This document shows positions 53,229 to 61,951 of a DNA stretch of 64,000 nucleotides, in pieces. Source of the DNA: an uncultured Granulosicoccus sp. (GTDB lineage: Bacteria; Pseudomonadota; Gammaproteobacteria; Granulosicoccales; Granulosicoccaceae); contig CANLNQ010000002.1 of the NCBI GenBank assembly GCA_947492525.1, positions 62,001 through 126,000 on the forward strand, given 5' to 3'. Both the position numbers and the translations under genes were made by a program. The notes beneath the pieces were generated by a model. The model was given only the letters and a program-made list of their open reading frames with translations. It made no database searches and was not told the origin of the DNA. Position 1 is the stretch's first letter; the number at the start of each line of letters is the position of its first letter.

Positions 53229-53338
53229 GGCCACACTTTTAATGCTCAAAGACCCTGCCGATACGATCGAGCAGAGTCTCTGAGGGCTGCGAAAGCGCTA
53301 TTGTGCGCTCTCGCAGGTAGGATTAAAAGTGTCGGGCC
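53229..53338 (-). ncRNA. Candidate structured leader: three-helix junction between hpf and ptsN
   Basis: Read leftward as RNA, an outer helix pairs ACACTTTTAAT (53332-53322) with ATTAAAAGTGT (53243-53233), plus GGCC with GGCC beyond a CG bulge. Inside it sit two hairpins. CTGCGAGAGCGC with GCGCTTTCGCAG (53316-53287) pairs with one mismatch and a six-base loop. GACTCTGC with GCAGGGTC (53278-53251) pairs with one G-T wobble and a 12-base loop. The structure begins two bases after the hpf stop and ends 17 bases before the ptsN ATG, whose upstream AAATTTTTCTACACCCC has no ribosome-binding sequence. Seen: the pairings. Inferred: a regulatory RNA or attenuator. A short inverted-repeat element is the alternative. 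Confidence 0.6.
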
Positions 53339-53339
53339 G

Positions 53340-53663
53340 CTATTCGGGAACAGGCTCGCTGGTGCGGCGATGTGACTTGAGCTTTTCCTTGTGCCGAATC
53401 AGTTGACGGTCCAGTTTGTCTGTCAGCAGATCAATGGCCGCGTACATGTCCGGCTCAGTGGTGTCTGCATACAGTTTCGTACCGGAAACCTGGATGGTGG
53501 CCTCGGCCTTCTGCCGGGATTTCTCTTCCACGGTGAGAATCACGTGGACCCCGAATACCTTGTCGGAGTGTCTCTGGAGGCGTTCCATCTTGTCAGTCAC
53601 ATAATTTCGCATCGAGCTGGTGACGTCGACGTGGTGACCGGTTACGGTTAAGTTCATGGGCAT
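53340..53663 (-). CDS. hpf: Ribosome hibernation-promoting factor, short form
   Basis: A 107-residue protein, the short HPF/YhbH class that dimerises and silences 70S ribosomes in stationary phase. The pattern is complete: LTVTGHHVDVTSSMRNYVTDKMERLQRHSDKVFGVHV, then TIQVSGTKLYADTTEPDMYAAIDLLTDKLDRQLIRHKEKLKSH. A strong AGGAG lies five bases before the ATG. Position between rpoN and ptsN is conserved in Proteobacteria. Confidence 0.96.
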   Translation of the reverse strand: MPMNLTVTGHHVDVTSSMRNYVTDKMERLQRHSDKVFGVHVILTVEEKSRQKAEATIQVSGTKLYADTTEPDMYAAIDLLTDKLDRQLIRHKEKLKSHRRTSEPVPE

Positions 53664-53706
53664 CTCCTGATGTTCAACATAAGGTTCAACTATGAAATGC
53701 GAGGGC

Positions 53707-53749
53707 CCGCGAAGGACCTCGCGGCAAGTAGGGATACAAGACGCATCCC
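53707..53749 (-). other. Two small hairpins in the hpf leader
   Basis: CCGCGA/TCGCGG at 53707-53724 (six-base loop) and GGGAT/ATCCC at 53731-53749 (nine-base loop) lie between rpoN and hpf. They are short and may only be chance or a weak attenuator of read-through from rpoN. Confidence 0.35.
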
Positions 53750-53868
53750 ATAACTGTTCTATGGACGTTGCCTGGCATACCCAATAGCTGGCGAGCTGCA
53801 GCAGCGGTTATTTTCGCGCTGCGGGCAAGATGCCGGGCCTGGGTGTGCGTATATTGCATAAATTCTAT

Positions 53869-55404
53869 TTAATTCAATCGCTTGCGTTCATTGGATGGTG
53901 GGATTGCCATGGATTCACGATACTTGGCAACGGTGCGTCGCGCAACCTGTATTCCTTCTTCGACTAACGTACTGGCGATTTTGCTGTCCGAAAGCGGCTT
54001 CGTGCAGTCTTCAGCGGCAATGAATTTCTTGATCATGGCGCGAATGGCCGTGGCCGAGCACTCACCGCCATTGGCTGTCGACACATGGCTGGAGAAGAAG
54101 TACTTGAACTCGAAGATGCCACGAGGTGTATGGATGTACTTGTGGGTGGTCACCCGCGAGATGGTGGATTCGTGCAGGCTGAGCTGTTCGGCGATATCGC
54201 GCAGCACCAGCGGTTTCATGGCCTCATCACCGTATTCGAGGAAGCTTCGTTGACGCTCGACGATGGCGGTGGCGACGCGTAACAGGGTTTCGTTGCGACT
54301 CTGCAGGCTCTTGATGAACCAGCGAGCCTCCTGCAGATGGTTGCGCATGAAGTTGTTGTCGTCACTCTTGTCCGCGCGCTTGACCATGCCGGCGTACAAG
54401 GCGTTAATACCCAGCTTCGGCGCGATATCCGGGTTCAGCTCGACGCGCCACACGCCCTTGATCTTCTTCACGAATACATCCGGCACGATGTACTGGTCGT
54501 GATCGTTCACCAGTTGACGGCCGGGGCGCGGGTTCAGGCTGCGAATGAGGGTGATGGCCTCCTGCAGTACTTCGTCATTGATCTTGAACAGACGCCGCAG
54601 GCGCGCAAAATCGTGCGCTGCCAGCAGGTCGAGGTGATCCTTGACGATGCCCATGGCCAGCGTGCGCAGCTCCGATTCGGGCAACTGACTGAGCTGGATG
54701 CCCATGCACTCGCTGGCATCACGCGCCGCACAGCCCGGCGGATCCAGATGCTGCACCAGGTGCAGGACGGTTTCGAATTCATCCAGCACATACATCTGAT
54801 CGACATCGGTGATGTCACGGTTGAGCCCGTCGAGCAGAACGTCGACATCGTCGATCAGATAGCCGTTGTTGTCGACGGCATCGATGATGGTCTCGGCGAT
54901 TTCCTGATCGCGCTCGGACAGGGGGGCGAAGCGTATCTGTTCGTTCAGGTGATCCTGGATGCTCGCCACACCGGCGTTGTGAAATTCGGTGAAGTCACGC
55001 GATTCGCCATCGCTGCCGGCGGTACCACTGCTGGCAGGCACGGCCGAGTCATAGATATCGTCCCAGGCGCTGTCGACCGGCAGATCCTCGGGCAGGACAT
55101 CATCGGCTCCCTGGGTGTTCTCACCGACCAGCTCGGTTTCGCTGGCGGATTGCTTCTGCTCGGCGGCTGCGGTTTCCGCTTCACGGTTGGCTTCGCGGGT
55201 CTCGCGCGACTCATTGGCCAGATCCGCCTCACGCGGCTCCGAGCCTTCATCGTCCTGCATTTCCAGCATCGGGTTGCTTTCCAGCGCCGTCTGGATTTCC
55301 GTCTGCAGTTCGAGAGTGGACAGTTGTAAGAGTTTGATTGCCTGCTGCAATTGAGGAGTCATGGCCAGGGACTGGCCCATCTTTATTTGCAGTGACTGTT
55401 TCAT
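53869..55404 (-). CDS. rpoN: RNA polymerase sigma-54 factor
   Basis: A 511-residue sigma factor for -24/-12 promoters. Region I is intact (MKQSLQIKMGQSLAMTPQLQQAIKLLQLST). An acidic, Glu/Ala-rich region II spans about 50-140 and is somewhat long. The core-binding region follows, then the helix-turn-helix around LREIAEQLSLHESTISRVTTHKYI-like sequence near 395, and the RpoN box ARRTVAKYRESM near 490. It usually sets transcription of nitrogen, motility and carbon genes and is typically neighbour to lptB upstream and hpf downstream, as here. Confidence 0.97.
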   Translation of the reverse strand: MKQSLQIKMGQSLAMTPQLQQAIKLLQLSTLELQTEIQTALESNPMLEMQDDEGSEPREADLANESRETREANREAETAAAEQKQSASETELVGENTQGADDVLPEDLPVDSAWDDIYDSAVPASSGTAGSDGESRDFTEFHNAGVASIQDHLNEQIRFAPLSERDQEIAETIIDAVDNNGYLIDDVDVLLDGLNRDITDVDQMYVLDEFETVLHLVQHLDPPGCAARDASECMGIQLSQLPESELRTLAMGIVKDHLDLLAAHDFARLRRLFKINDEVLQEAITLIRSLNPRPGRQLVNDHDQYIVPDVFVKKIKGVWRVELNPDIAPKLGINALYAGMVKRADKSDDNNFMRNHLQEARWFIKSLQSRNETLLRVATAIVERQRSFLEYGDEAMKPLVLRDIAEQLSLHESTISRVTTHKYIHTPRGIFEFKYFFSSHVSTANGGECSATAIRAMIKKFIAAEDCTKPLSDSKIASTLVEEGIQVARRTVAKYRESMAIPPSNERKRLN

Positions 55405-55647
55405 CGAATACGTGTCCGGTAAAAAGGTGTCTGTAGTGAAAAACTACCAGCTGGATAGCAATTAACGCAATTTTCTCGCCTGTTGTTATTGTGGCTGGGA
55501 AAACTTAAATGACAAATCGGTAATGTTTCATTTTCAGGACGTATTCTGCTGTTATTACAGAGAGATAGCGGCGGCTGACCGTTCCAACTGTTGGGCAGGG
55601 TGGCTCTCTCTACCGCGATTGGTGTGGTGTTGTGAAGCCAATCGCGC

Positions 55648-56409
55648 TCAGATCCTGAAGTTGTCTCCCAGATACACCGATCGCACTTCCTCGTTGGCCA
55701 GCACCGTTTCCGGTGTGCCCTCGGCGATGAGCTTGCCGTGACTGAGAATGTAGGCACGGTCACAGATGCCCAGGGTTTCGCGAACGTTGTGATCGGTGAT
55801 CAGGACACCGATGTTGCGCTCTTTCAGGTGGGTGATGATGCGTTGTATGTCGAGTATGGAAATCGGGTCGACGCCGGCAAAGGGCTCGTCGAGCAGAATG
55901 AAGCCGGGATCGGCAGACAGGGCGCGGGCAATCTCGACGCGGCGTCGTTCCCCGCCTGACAGGCTGATGCCGAGGCTGTCCCTGATATGGGTAATCTGCA
56001 GCTCCTCGAGCAAGGCCTCCAGCCGATCATGACGACTCTCTCGATTCAGCTCGGCTCGCGTTTCCAGAATCGCCATGATGTTCTGCGCAACTGTCAGCTG
56101 GCGAAAAACGGAGGCCTCCTGCGGCAGATACCCGACTCCCTTGCGGGCGCGGGCGTGCATTGGAAAGCGGGTGATGTCCTCGCCATCGAGTACGATCTGC
56201 CCCTGATCGGGCTTGACCAGTCCCACGACCATGTAGAAACAGGTGGTCTTGCCGGCGCCGTTGGGGCCCAGCAGGCCAACCACATCACCGCTGTTCACCG
56301 ACAGTGAAACACCCTCCAGGATGCGGCGTTTCCGATAGGCCTTGTGCAGATCGTTGGCGGCGAGTGTGCGGGTGACCGGAGCCTCTTGGGAATCGTCTTG
56401 CAGGGTCAC
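55648..56409 (-). CDS. lptB: LPS export ABC ATPase LptB
   Basis: A 253-residue ATPase. Walker [10 protein letters not shown] near residue 47, signature [16 protein letters not shown] near 152 and Walker [14 protein letters not shown] near 172. LptB powers extraction of LPS from the inner membrane with LptF/G (not in this window) and delivery through LptC and LptA. It overlaps lptA by ATGA. A gap of about 240 bases separates it from rpoN. Confidence 0.97.
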   Translation of the reverse strand: MTLQDDSQEAPVTRTLAANDLHKAYRKRRILEGVSLSVNSGDVVGLLGPNGAGKTTCFYMVVGLVKPDQGQIVLDGEDITRFPMHARARKGVGYLPQEASVFRQLTVAQNIMAILETRAELNRESRHDRLEALLEELQITHIRDSLGISLSGGERRRVEIARALSADPGFILLDEPFAGVDPISILDIQRIITHLKERNIGVLITDHNVRETLGICDRAYILSHGKLIAEGTPETVLANEEVRSVYLGDNFRI

Positions 56410-56972
56410 TGATCAGCGCCTGTGGGTGGTTGAATCTGGATACTGACGCGCCCTTCCTGCGGGCCACCTTCGGCGCTGACCCTCTGGGTTCTGGCGTTGA
56501 AGGTAATGCGCTCACTGATCAGTTCCTGACGTGGCTGGCTCAGCGTGGCATTGCCTTCGAGAATCAGGGTGCCGGCCAGTGCATCGTAGATGATCTTCTG
56601 CGCCTCCCCGCTCATCAGCTCGCCGGCTTCGTTCTGTTGTTCGAAACGAATCGGCGAGCCGGTGCCGCTGATGGAACTCAGAGCATTGTTCTTCAGCTCG
56701 ATGGCTATCCGGTCGGCGGAAATGCGCATCGTGCCCTGGCTGATCTCGACGTTGCCGGTCAGCGTCTGCGTACCGGCTTTCTCATCGAACTCGGACTTGT
56801 CGGCGCGGACATCGATCGGTTGGTCCAGATCGGATTCACGGGCCAGAGCCGGTTGCCACAGGCTGGCACACAGGGTGAACAGCAGTATGCCGGCGAACAG
56901 GCTCAGGGCCGGCAGGTGATGCCGTTCACCGGCAAGCTGACGGCAGGTTTCGATTGAATTGTCGGTGTTCAC
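56406..56972 (-). CDS. lptA: LPS transport periplasmic protein LptA
   Basis: A 188-residue periplasmic bridge protein. A signal sequence ([22 protein letters not shown]) is followed by the OstA-like jellyroll: [39 protein letters not shown]. Mature LptA forms the trans-periplasmic LPS slide. It overlaps lptB downstream and lptC upstream, consistent with one operon kdsD-lptC-lptA-lptB. Confidence 0.95.
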   Translation of the reverse strand: MNTDNSIETCRQLAGERHHLPALSLFAGILLFTLCASLWQPALARESDLDQPIDVRADKSEFDEKAGTQTLTGNVEISQGTMRISADRIAIELKNNALSSISGTGSPIRFEQQNEAGELMSGEAQKIIYDALAGTLILEGNATLSQPRQELISERITFNARTQRVSAEGGPQEGRVSIQIQPPTGADQ

Positions 56973-57544
56973 TGGCCCGGGACCTCGTAGCGTCCGATCA
57001 CGTCGGAAAGCAGGGTGAGCTTACCCTGATCAATGGCGGATTTCAGGCCGACGGCCCGCACTTGCCAGGTAGGAGCGCTAATTTCGATCTTTGCATCGGT
57101 GCTCACTTCGTTGGATTCGGTAGCGACCGTCAGCGAGTCGGTGCGAATCGTCAGCGGGTCTGTGGCGACCGCCTGTCGTTTGACGATGACATTGCCGTTC
57201 AGCGTGAACAGATCCGGATTGGTGTCGAACAGACCGCTGTTCGATTCGATCTGCCACTGTGCGCCCTCTCGATGCAGTTCGACGCGGGGCGCCGTGATCT
57301 CTGAGCGGTCGTTATGAGGGTAATGGGCCAGGGTGTCGCCGGTGACCGTGTATTCGATCTGGCCGTTGACATCGTATTTGCGTGACCTGAATTCGGACAT
57401 GTAGTAGTCCGATCGTGTTTCGCGCATGTCGATCGTCTCTTCCAGCACGAAGACCTCCGGTTCCTCGACATGGTCGATCACCACGACCACGAGGATCAGG
57501 AGGGGCAGCAACAGCCAATAGCGTGACAGCAAACGGGCAAACAT
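56969..57544 (-). CDS. lptC: LPS export inner-membrane anchor LptC
   Basis: A 191-residue bitopic protein. One N-terminal membrane helix (RYWLLLPLLILVVVVID) is followed by a periplasmic jellyroll: YYMSEFRSRKYDVNGQIEYTVTGDTLAHYPHNDRSEITAPRVEL and VIVKRQAVATDPLTIRTDSLTV. It hands LPS from LptBFG to LptA. Its start lies four bases from the kdsD stop. Confidence 0.94.
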   Translation of the reverse strand: MFARLLSRYWLLLPLLILVVVVIDHVEEPEVFVLEETIDMRETRSDYYMSEFRSRKYDVNGQIEYTVTGDTLAHYPHNDRSEITAPRVELHREGAQWQIESNSGLFDTNPDLFTLNGNVIVKRQAVATDPLTIRTDSLTVATESNEVSTDAKIEISAPTWQVRAVGLKSAIDQGKLTLLSDVIGRYEVPGQ

Positions 57545-57548
57545 CGGC

Positions 57549-58550
57549 TCAGACGACTCCGGCGGCCAGCAAGGCGTGCATGGTCACGACACCTTCGAGT
57601 TGGCGGCCCTTGACCACGGGCAATGAGGTGATGCGCAGCTTCTGCATGAGTGCGACCGCATCGACCGCCAGTGCCGTGCTGGCTATGGTGGTCGGATTCG
57701 ATGTCATGACGCTGCCGATGTTGGCATCGCGGATATCCACCCCGCGCTCGAGTGCACGGCGCAGGTCGCCATCCGTGAAGATACCGCAGAGCTGATTCAG
57801 CTGATCGAGAACGGTGACCATGCCCAGGCCACGGGAGCTGATTTCCATCAATGCTGTCATCAGTGTGGCCTGGTCATCGATGCGAGGGCTGTCAGCCGCC
57901 GGCACCATGGTATCGCTGACGCGCAACAGCAGGCGTCTGCCCAGCCTGCCACCGGGGTGGGAACGGGCAAAGTCCTGTTCGGTAAAGCCGCGCGCTCCCA
58001 GCAGGGCGATGGCCAGCGCATCTCCGAAGGCGAGGGCTGCTGTGGTACTTGCCGTGGGGGCCAGCCCCAATGGGCAGGCTTCGCGTTCGACGCGTGTATT
58101 CAGGACGATGTCGGAGGCTTTGGCCAGCGGAGATTCCGGTTCGCCGCACAGGCTGATCAGAGGGACGCCCATCTGCCGGATGCCCGGAATCAGGGTCAGC
58201 AGCTCGGTGGAGCCGCCTGAATAGGACAAGGCCACGATCACATCATCCTCGCGCAGCATGCCCAGATCGCCGTGACTGGCTTCGGCGGCGTGGACAAAGA
58301 AGGCAGGGCTGCCGGTGCTGGCGAAAGTGGCTGCCAGTTTCGCCCCGATATGGCCTGACTTGCCGATGCCACAGACCACGATCCGACCCTTGCAGCCTAT
58401 CAACAGCTGGCAGGCCTGCACGAAGCTGTCATCGAGACGCTCCTCGAGTCGCGCCACGGCATCCGCCTCGATGCGGATGACGGATCGGCCAAGATCGAGC
58501 AGGGAGGCCGGGTCGGGCTGCAGAGGCTGGGGAGAGTCTGGCAGGGTCAT
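57549..58550 (-). CDS. kdsD: D-arabinose-5-phosphate isomerase
   Basis: A 333-residue SIS-domain isomerase that makes arabinose-5-phosphate for Kdo synthesis. The SIS domain has GRIVVCGIGKSGHIGAKLAATFASTGSPAFFVHAAEASHGDLGM near residues 53-100 and VALSYSGGSTELL. Two CBS motifs follow (VSDTMVPAADSPRIDD and GSVMTSNPTTIASTALAVDAVALMQK). It is the first gene of the lpt unit and lies four bases after mlaA on the same strand. Confidence 0.96.
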   Translation of the reverse strand: MTLPDSPQPLQPDPASLLDLGRSVIRIEADAVARLEERLDDSFVQACQLLIGCKGRIVVCGIGKSGHIGAKLAATFASTGSPAFFVHAAEASHGDLGMLREDDVIVALSYSGGSTELLTLIPGIRQMGVPLISLCGEPESPLAKASDIVLNTRVEREACPLGLAPTASTTAALAFGDALAIALLGARGFTEQDFARSHPGGRLGRRLLLRVSDTMVPAADSPRIDDQATLMTALMEISSRGLGMVTVLDQLNQLCGIFTDGDLRRALERGVDIRDANIGSVMTSNPTTIASTALAVDAVALMQKLRITSLPVVKGRQLEGVVTMHALLAAGVV

Positions 58551-58553
58551 GAT

Positions 58554-59567
58554 TCAGTCGGTCAGCGAGTCGGCATCGCCGGCCTGGTCGAGCGCATCGA
58601 GCCGGTCCAGTTCATCGAGTTCATCCAGTTCGTCGGCCTGGTCGAGCGCATCGAGTCGGTCCAGTTCATCGAGTTCATCCAGTTCGTCGGCCTGGTCGAG
58701 CGCATCGAGTCGGTCCAGTTCGTCGAGTTCATCCAGTTCGTCAGCCTGGTCGAGTGCATCGAGCCGGTCCAGTTCGTCGAGTTCATCCAGTTCGTCCAGT
58801 GCATCGAGTTCGTCCAGTTCGTCAAGCTCATCCAGATCATCGAAGCCGCTGTCGGGCGCGCCGATCCGCACTTCACGCTTGCCATCCCAGGTAGACCGGC
58901 GATGCTGTTGCACCCAGAAGTCACGCAGCAGGAGGTAGGGATCCAGTGCCGCGGTGTCGAGCAGGTTGCCGGCTGACAACAGGCGTGCGCGCAGCGCGAT
59001 GGCGTCCAGCGCGGTCAGGCCGAAATCGGTCGCGGTGTCATCGACAAGGAAACGCTGCACATCGGTTGTGTAGTATTCGCTGACGAGACCGGCCGTGGAG
59101 CGGGCATTGTTGGGGCCGTAGAACGGCAGCATCAGAAACGGGCCTTCACCGATTCCCCAGACGCCGAAGGTCTGTCCGAAGGATTCGTTGTGTTTCACCA
59201 TGCCGGCACGGGTGCTGACATCCATGATGCCCAGCACACCGGCTGTCGAGTTGTACAGGAATCGACCGGTATCGCTGCCCGCCTGGCGAAACTTGCCCTG
59301 CAGCAGGTCGTTGGCGATGACCGTGACATCGTCCAGATTGCTGAAGAAATTGCCTATGCCTTGTTCCACCAGATCGGGCAATACATACCGATAACCCTTG
59401 GCCAGAGGTTTGAGAACCGCGTCGTCCAGTGCCTTGTTGAAGCTGTAGATCTTGCGGTTGACGTTCTCGTAGGGGTCATGCACCGGGCCTGTGGGAGGAT
59501 TGCTGGCGCACCCGGCAAGGGTCAGCATGGCCAGCAGGGTGACAAGAGAGCGGGAAATCGTCGGCAT
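58554..59567 (-). CDS. mlaA: Outer-membrane lipoprotein MlaA/VacJ with acidic repeat tail
   Basis: A 337-residue lipoprotein, about 90 longer than usual. The lipobox is LAGC near residue 19. The VacJ core follows: DPYENVNRKIYSFNKALDDAVLKPLAKGYRYVLPDLVEQGIGNFFSNLDD, then FGVWGIGEGPFLMLPFYGPNNARSTAG and DPYLLLRDFWVQQ near 225. The last 90 residues are a tandem acidic tail: four copies of an 18-residue unit built from D-E-L, D-R-L and D-A-L tripeptides. MlaA removes outer-leaflet phospholipids together with a porin and hands them to MlaC; the repeat tail is not part of the known core. Confidence 0.93.
   Translation of the reverse strand: MPTISRSLVTLLAMLTLAGCASNPPTGPVHDPYENVNRKIYSFNKALDDAVLKPLAKGYRYVLPDLVEQGIGNFFSNLDDVTVIANDLLQGKFRQAGSDTGRFLYNSTAGVLGIMDVSTRAGMVKHNESFGQTFGVWGIGEGPFLMLPFYGPNNARSTAGLVSEYYTTDVQRFLVDDTATDFGLTALDAIALRARLLSAGNLLDTAALDPYLLLRDFWVQQHRRSTWDGKREVRIGAPDSGFDDLDELDELDELDALDELDELDELDRLDALDQADELDELDELDRLDALDQADELDELDELDRLDALDQADELDELDELDRLDALDQAGDADSLTD
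58581..58842. repeat. 54-bp coding tandem repeat in mlaA
   Basis: Four near-perfect 54-bp units begin at 58581, 58635, 58689 and 58743, followed by a partial degenerate copy to about 58842. Each unit encodes 18 residues (DQADELDELDELDRLDAL) and has a sub-period of 9 bases. Differences between units are single bases (C/T, A/G), mostly synonymous, which suggests recent expansion with conserved reading frame. Confidence 0.95.
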
Positions 59568-59755
59568 CGCTGAGTGTCAGAGTGTTGTCAATGAGAGAGG
59601 TCGGTGTGCAGGTATTGTAGCCGACGCTGAGTGAACGACCGAAAGGAGCAATGGTCCGAGGGTCCATGAACTAACCATATGACCAATCTTGTAATTCAGC
59701 ATGTAGACCTGAGTATGTCAGGCAAACTGTTACAATCCGACCCATTCGAATTCCC

Positions 59756-60613
59756 ATGAGTTCCCCCGATAGCATGTCTGATGACGGAACCACGCTGGTC
59801 CAGATCCGCGACTTGCACTTTTCCAGAGGTAGCAAGCCGATCTTCCGTGGTCTGAACATCGATATTCCTCGCGGGAAGGTGACGACCATCATCGGCCCCA
59901 GCGGCACAGGCAAGACCACCCTGCTGAAGATGATCGGCGGTCAGCTCAAGGCGTCGCAGGGCACCATCCATGTCGATGGAAAGAATGTCGGCAAGCTGCG
60001 GCGCGCGGAGCTGTATGAATTGCGTAAAAAGCTGGGCATGCTCTTTCAATCAGGGGCACTGTTGACCGATCTGAGCGTTTTCGAGAACGTGGCCTATCCG
60101 CTGCGCGAACACACCGATCTGCCCGAATCACTGATATCTCACCTCGTACTGATGCGCTTGCATGCGGTCGGCCTGCGAGGCGCCCGGGATCTGTCACCCT
60201 CTGAACTCTCGGGCGGCATGGCTCGGCGCGCGGCTCTGGCCCGGGCCCTGGTGTTCGATCCCATGATGATCATGTACGACGAGCCCTTCACCGGTCAGGA
60301 CCCCATCTCCATGGGTGTGTTGCTGGAATTGATCAAGACCGTCAATGAAGCCCTGGGTCTCACCAGTCTCATGGTGTCACACGACCTGAAGGAGGCTTTG
60401 TCCATTTCCGACTATGCCGTCATCATCTCCGAAGGTGTCGTGGTTGAAGCCGGCTCGCCTGAACAGCTTGAATCGTCCGAATCGCCGTGGGTACAGCAAT
60501 TTCTGCATGGTCAGCCTGATGGTCCGGTACCCTTCCAGGTGGCGGCACCCGATTACGAGCTCGATCTGATGGGTCAGAAGAGCGCCGACGCCAGTGCCGA
60601 GGTTTCCCGATGA
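59756..60613 (+). CDS. mlaF: Phospholipid retrograde transport ATPase MlaF
   Basis: A 285-residue ABC ATPase. Walker A GPSGTGKTT near residue 47, signature LSGGMARRAALARAL near 157 and Walker B MIMYDEPFTGQDP near 177, with the MlaF-type LFQSGALLTDLSVFENV Q-loop region. It energises the MlaE permease. The start at MSSPDSMSDD is preferred; ATG 18 bases later is possible. It is divergent from mlaA with about 190 bases between for both promoters. Confidence 0.96.
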   Translation: MSSPDSMSDDGTTLVQIRDLHFSRGSKPIFRGLNIDIPRGKVTTIIGPSGTGKTTLLKMIGGQLKASQGTIHVDGKNVGKLRRAELYELRKKLGMLFQSGALLTDLSVFENVAYPLREHTDLPESLISHLVLMRLHAVGLRGARDLSPSELSGGMARRAALARALVFDPMMIMYDEPFTGQDPISMGVLLELIKTVNEALGLTSLMVSHDLKEALSISDYAVIISEGVVVEAGSPEQLESSESPWVQQFLHGQPDGPVPFQVAAPDYELDLMGQKSADASAEVSR

Positions 60614-61383
60614 TCGACTTTCTGCAACGCTTCGGGCGCGCGTGGATCGACCGGGTAGGGCGGCTCGGACGCGCTGCCCTGTTCCTGTTTCATGTTCTCG
60701 GTGCCCTGGGCTCGTTGCTGTCACGGCCCTCCCTGCTGATCCGCCAGCTCTACGCCTCGGGCGTCATGACGCTGTCGATCGTACTGGTCTCCGGGCTGTT
60801 CGTCGGCATGGTTCTGGCGCTGCAGGCGTATAACACCCTGATCGACTTCGGTCAGGAAAATCGCGTCGGTACGCTGGTGGCGTTGACGCTGGTGCGTGAA
60901 CTCGGCCCCGTGGTGACCGGCTTGCTGTTTGCCGGCAGGGCGGGTTCGGCCATGACGGCAGAGATCGGTCTGATGAAGGCGACCGAACAATTGTCCGGTC
61001 TGGAAATGATGGCCGTTGACCCCTACAAGCGAGTCTTCGCACCGCGCTTTCTGGCAGGCTTTCTGGCACTGCCCATGCTGGCGGCCATGTTCAGCGCCGT
61101 GGGTGTCATCGGTGGGCATCTGATCGGTGTCGATGTGCTCGGTGTCGATGCGAGTGCCTATTGGTCGCAGATGCAGAACGCCACCAGTTTCTACAGTGAT
61201 GTCGGCAACGGCCTGATCAAGGGACTGGTATTCGGATTTGTCGTTTCATGGATTGCCATCTTCGAAGGAGCGGATTGCATCCCGACCTCTGAAGGTGTGA
61301 GCAGTGCAACCACACGAACAGTGGTTTATTCGTCCCTGGCCATTCTGGGTCTGGACTTTCTGCTCACTGCGGTCATGTTCTAG
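60610..61383 (+). CDS. mlaE: Phospholipid transport permease MlaE
   Basis: A 257-residue MlaE-family inner-membrane permease with about five hydrophobic segments. Markers are LYASGVMTLSIVLVSGLFVGMVLALQAYNTL and LVRELGPVVTGLLFAGRAGSAMTAEIGLMKATEQLSGLEMM near residues 95-135. It overlaps mlaF by ATGA. It forms the channel of the MlaFEDB complex that moves phospholipids between inner membrane and MlaC. Confidence 0.96.
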   Translation: MIDFLQRFGRAWIDRVGRLGRAALFLFHVLGALGSLLSRPSLLIRQLYASGVMTLSIVLVSGLFVGMVLALQAYNTLIDFGQENRVGTLVALTLVRELGPVVTGLLFAGRAGSAMTAEIGLMKATEQLSGLEMMAVDPYKRVFAPRFLAGFLALPMLAAMFSAVGVIGGHLIGVDVLGVDASAYWSQMQNATSFYSDVGNGLIKGLVFGFVVSWIAIFEGADCIPTSEGVSSATTRTVVYSSLAILGLDFLLTAVMF

Positions 61384-61404
61384 TCGAAAATCAAGAGATT
61401 CCCA

Positions 61405-61869
61405 ATGAATTCACGTGCAATCGATGTGCTGGTCGGAGTGTTCATGCTCCTGTTCTTCGGCGCCATGTTCATCCTGGCAATGAAGGTGAGTAACCTGACC
61501 AGCCTCACCAGTAGCGAGGGTTACACCCTGGTAGCCAAGTTCGAAAACGTCGGTGGGCTAAAGCCCAGGGCCTCGGTTGCCGCCAGCGGTGTGAAGGTTG
61601 GCGAAGTGGAAGCGATCAGTTATGACCCTGAAACCTTTGAGGCCAGCGTGACTCTGAGTATCGACGAGGCATTCGCTGATACCTTCCCGACCGATACGAC
61701 TGCCAGCATCTACACCGCAGGTCTGCTGGGTGAGCAGTACATCGGTCTGGATCCGGGGGCGGAGATAGACATGCTGCAGGATACTGATGAGATTACACTC
61801 ACGCAATCTGCAATCGTGCTCGAAAGGCTTATTGGTCAGGTACTGTTCAGTCGATCTGGAGGAAGCTAG
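61405..61869 (+). CDS. mlaD: MCE-domain protein MlaD
   Basis: A 154-residue MCE protein, standard for MlaD. One N-terminal helix (DVLVGVFMLLFFGAMFILAM) anchors it in the inner membrane. The MCE domain reads YTLVAKFENVGGLKPRASVAASGVKVGEVEAISYDPETFEASVTL, then ASIYTAGLLGEQYIGLDPG. Its hexamer forms the hydrophobic periplasmic channel above MlaE. Confidence 0.95.
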   Translation: MNSRAIDVLVGVFMLLFFGAMFILAMKVSNLTSLTSSEGYTLVAKFENVGGLKPRASVAASGVKVGEVEAISYDPETFEASVTLSIDEAFADTFPTDTTASIYTAGLLGEQYIGLDPGAEIDMLQDTDEITLTQSAIVLERLIGQVLFSRSGGS

Positions 61870-61951
61870 TCTCCGCGGTCGTCACCCGGACCCGGATTCA
61901 CGGTTCGGGATACCGGTTCGACCAGCATTACTGCTACACAGACACAGGAAT

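Noticed and set aside
53229..53338. Insertion element with 15-bp inverted ends
   Set aside because: No target-site duplication is visible at the ends and two further internal helices favour an RNA structure, though a short element is not fully excluded.
54337..55329. Plus-strand frame of 330 codons
   Set aside because: Antisense of rpoN.
58315..58938. Ser-rich plus-strand frame
   Set aside because: Generated by the mlaA repeat read backwards; not a real protein.
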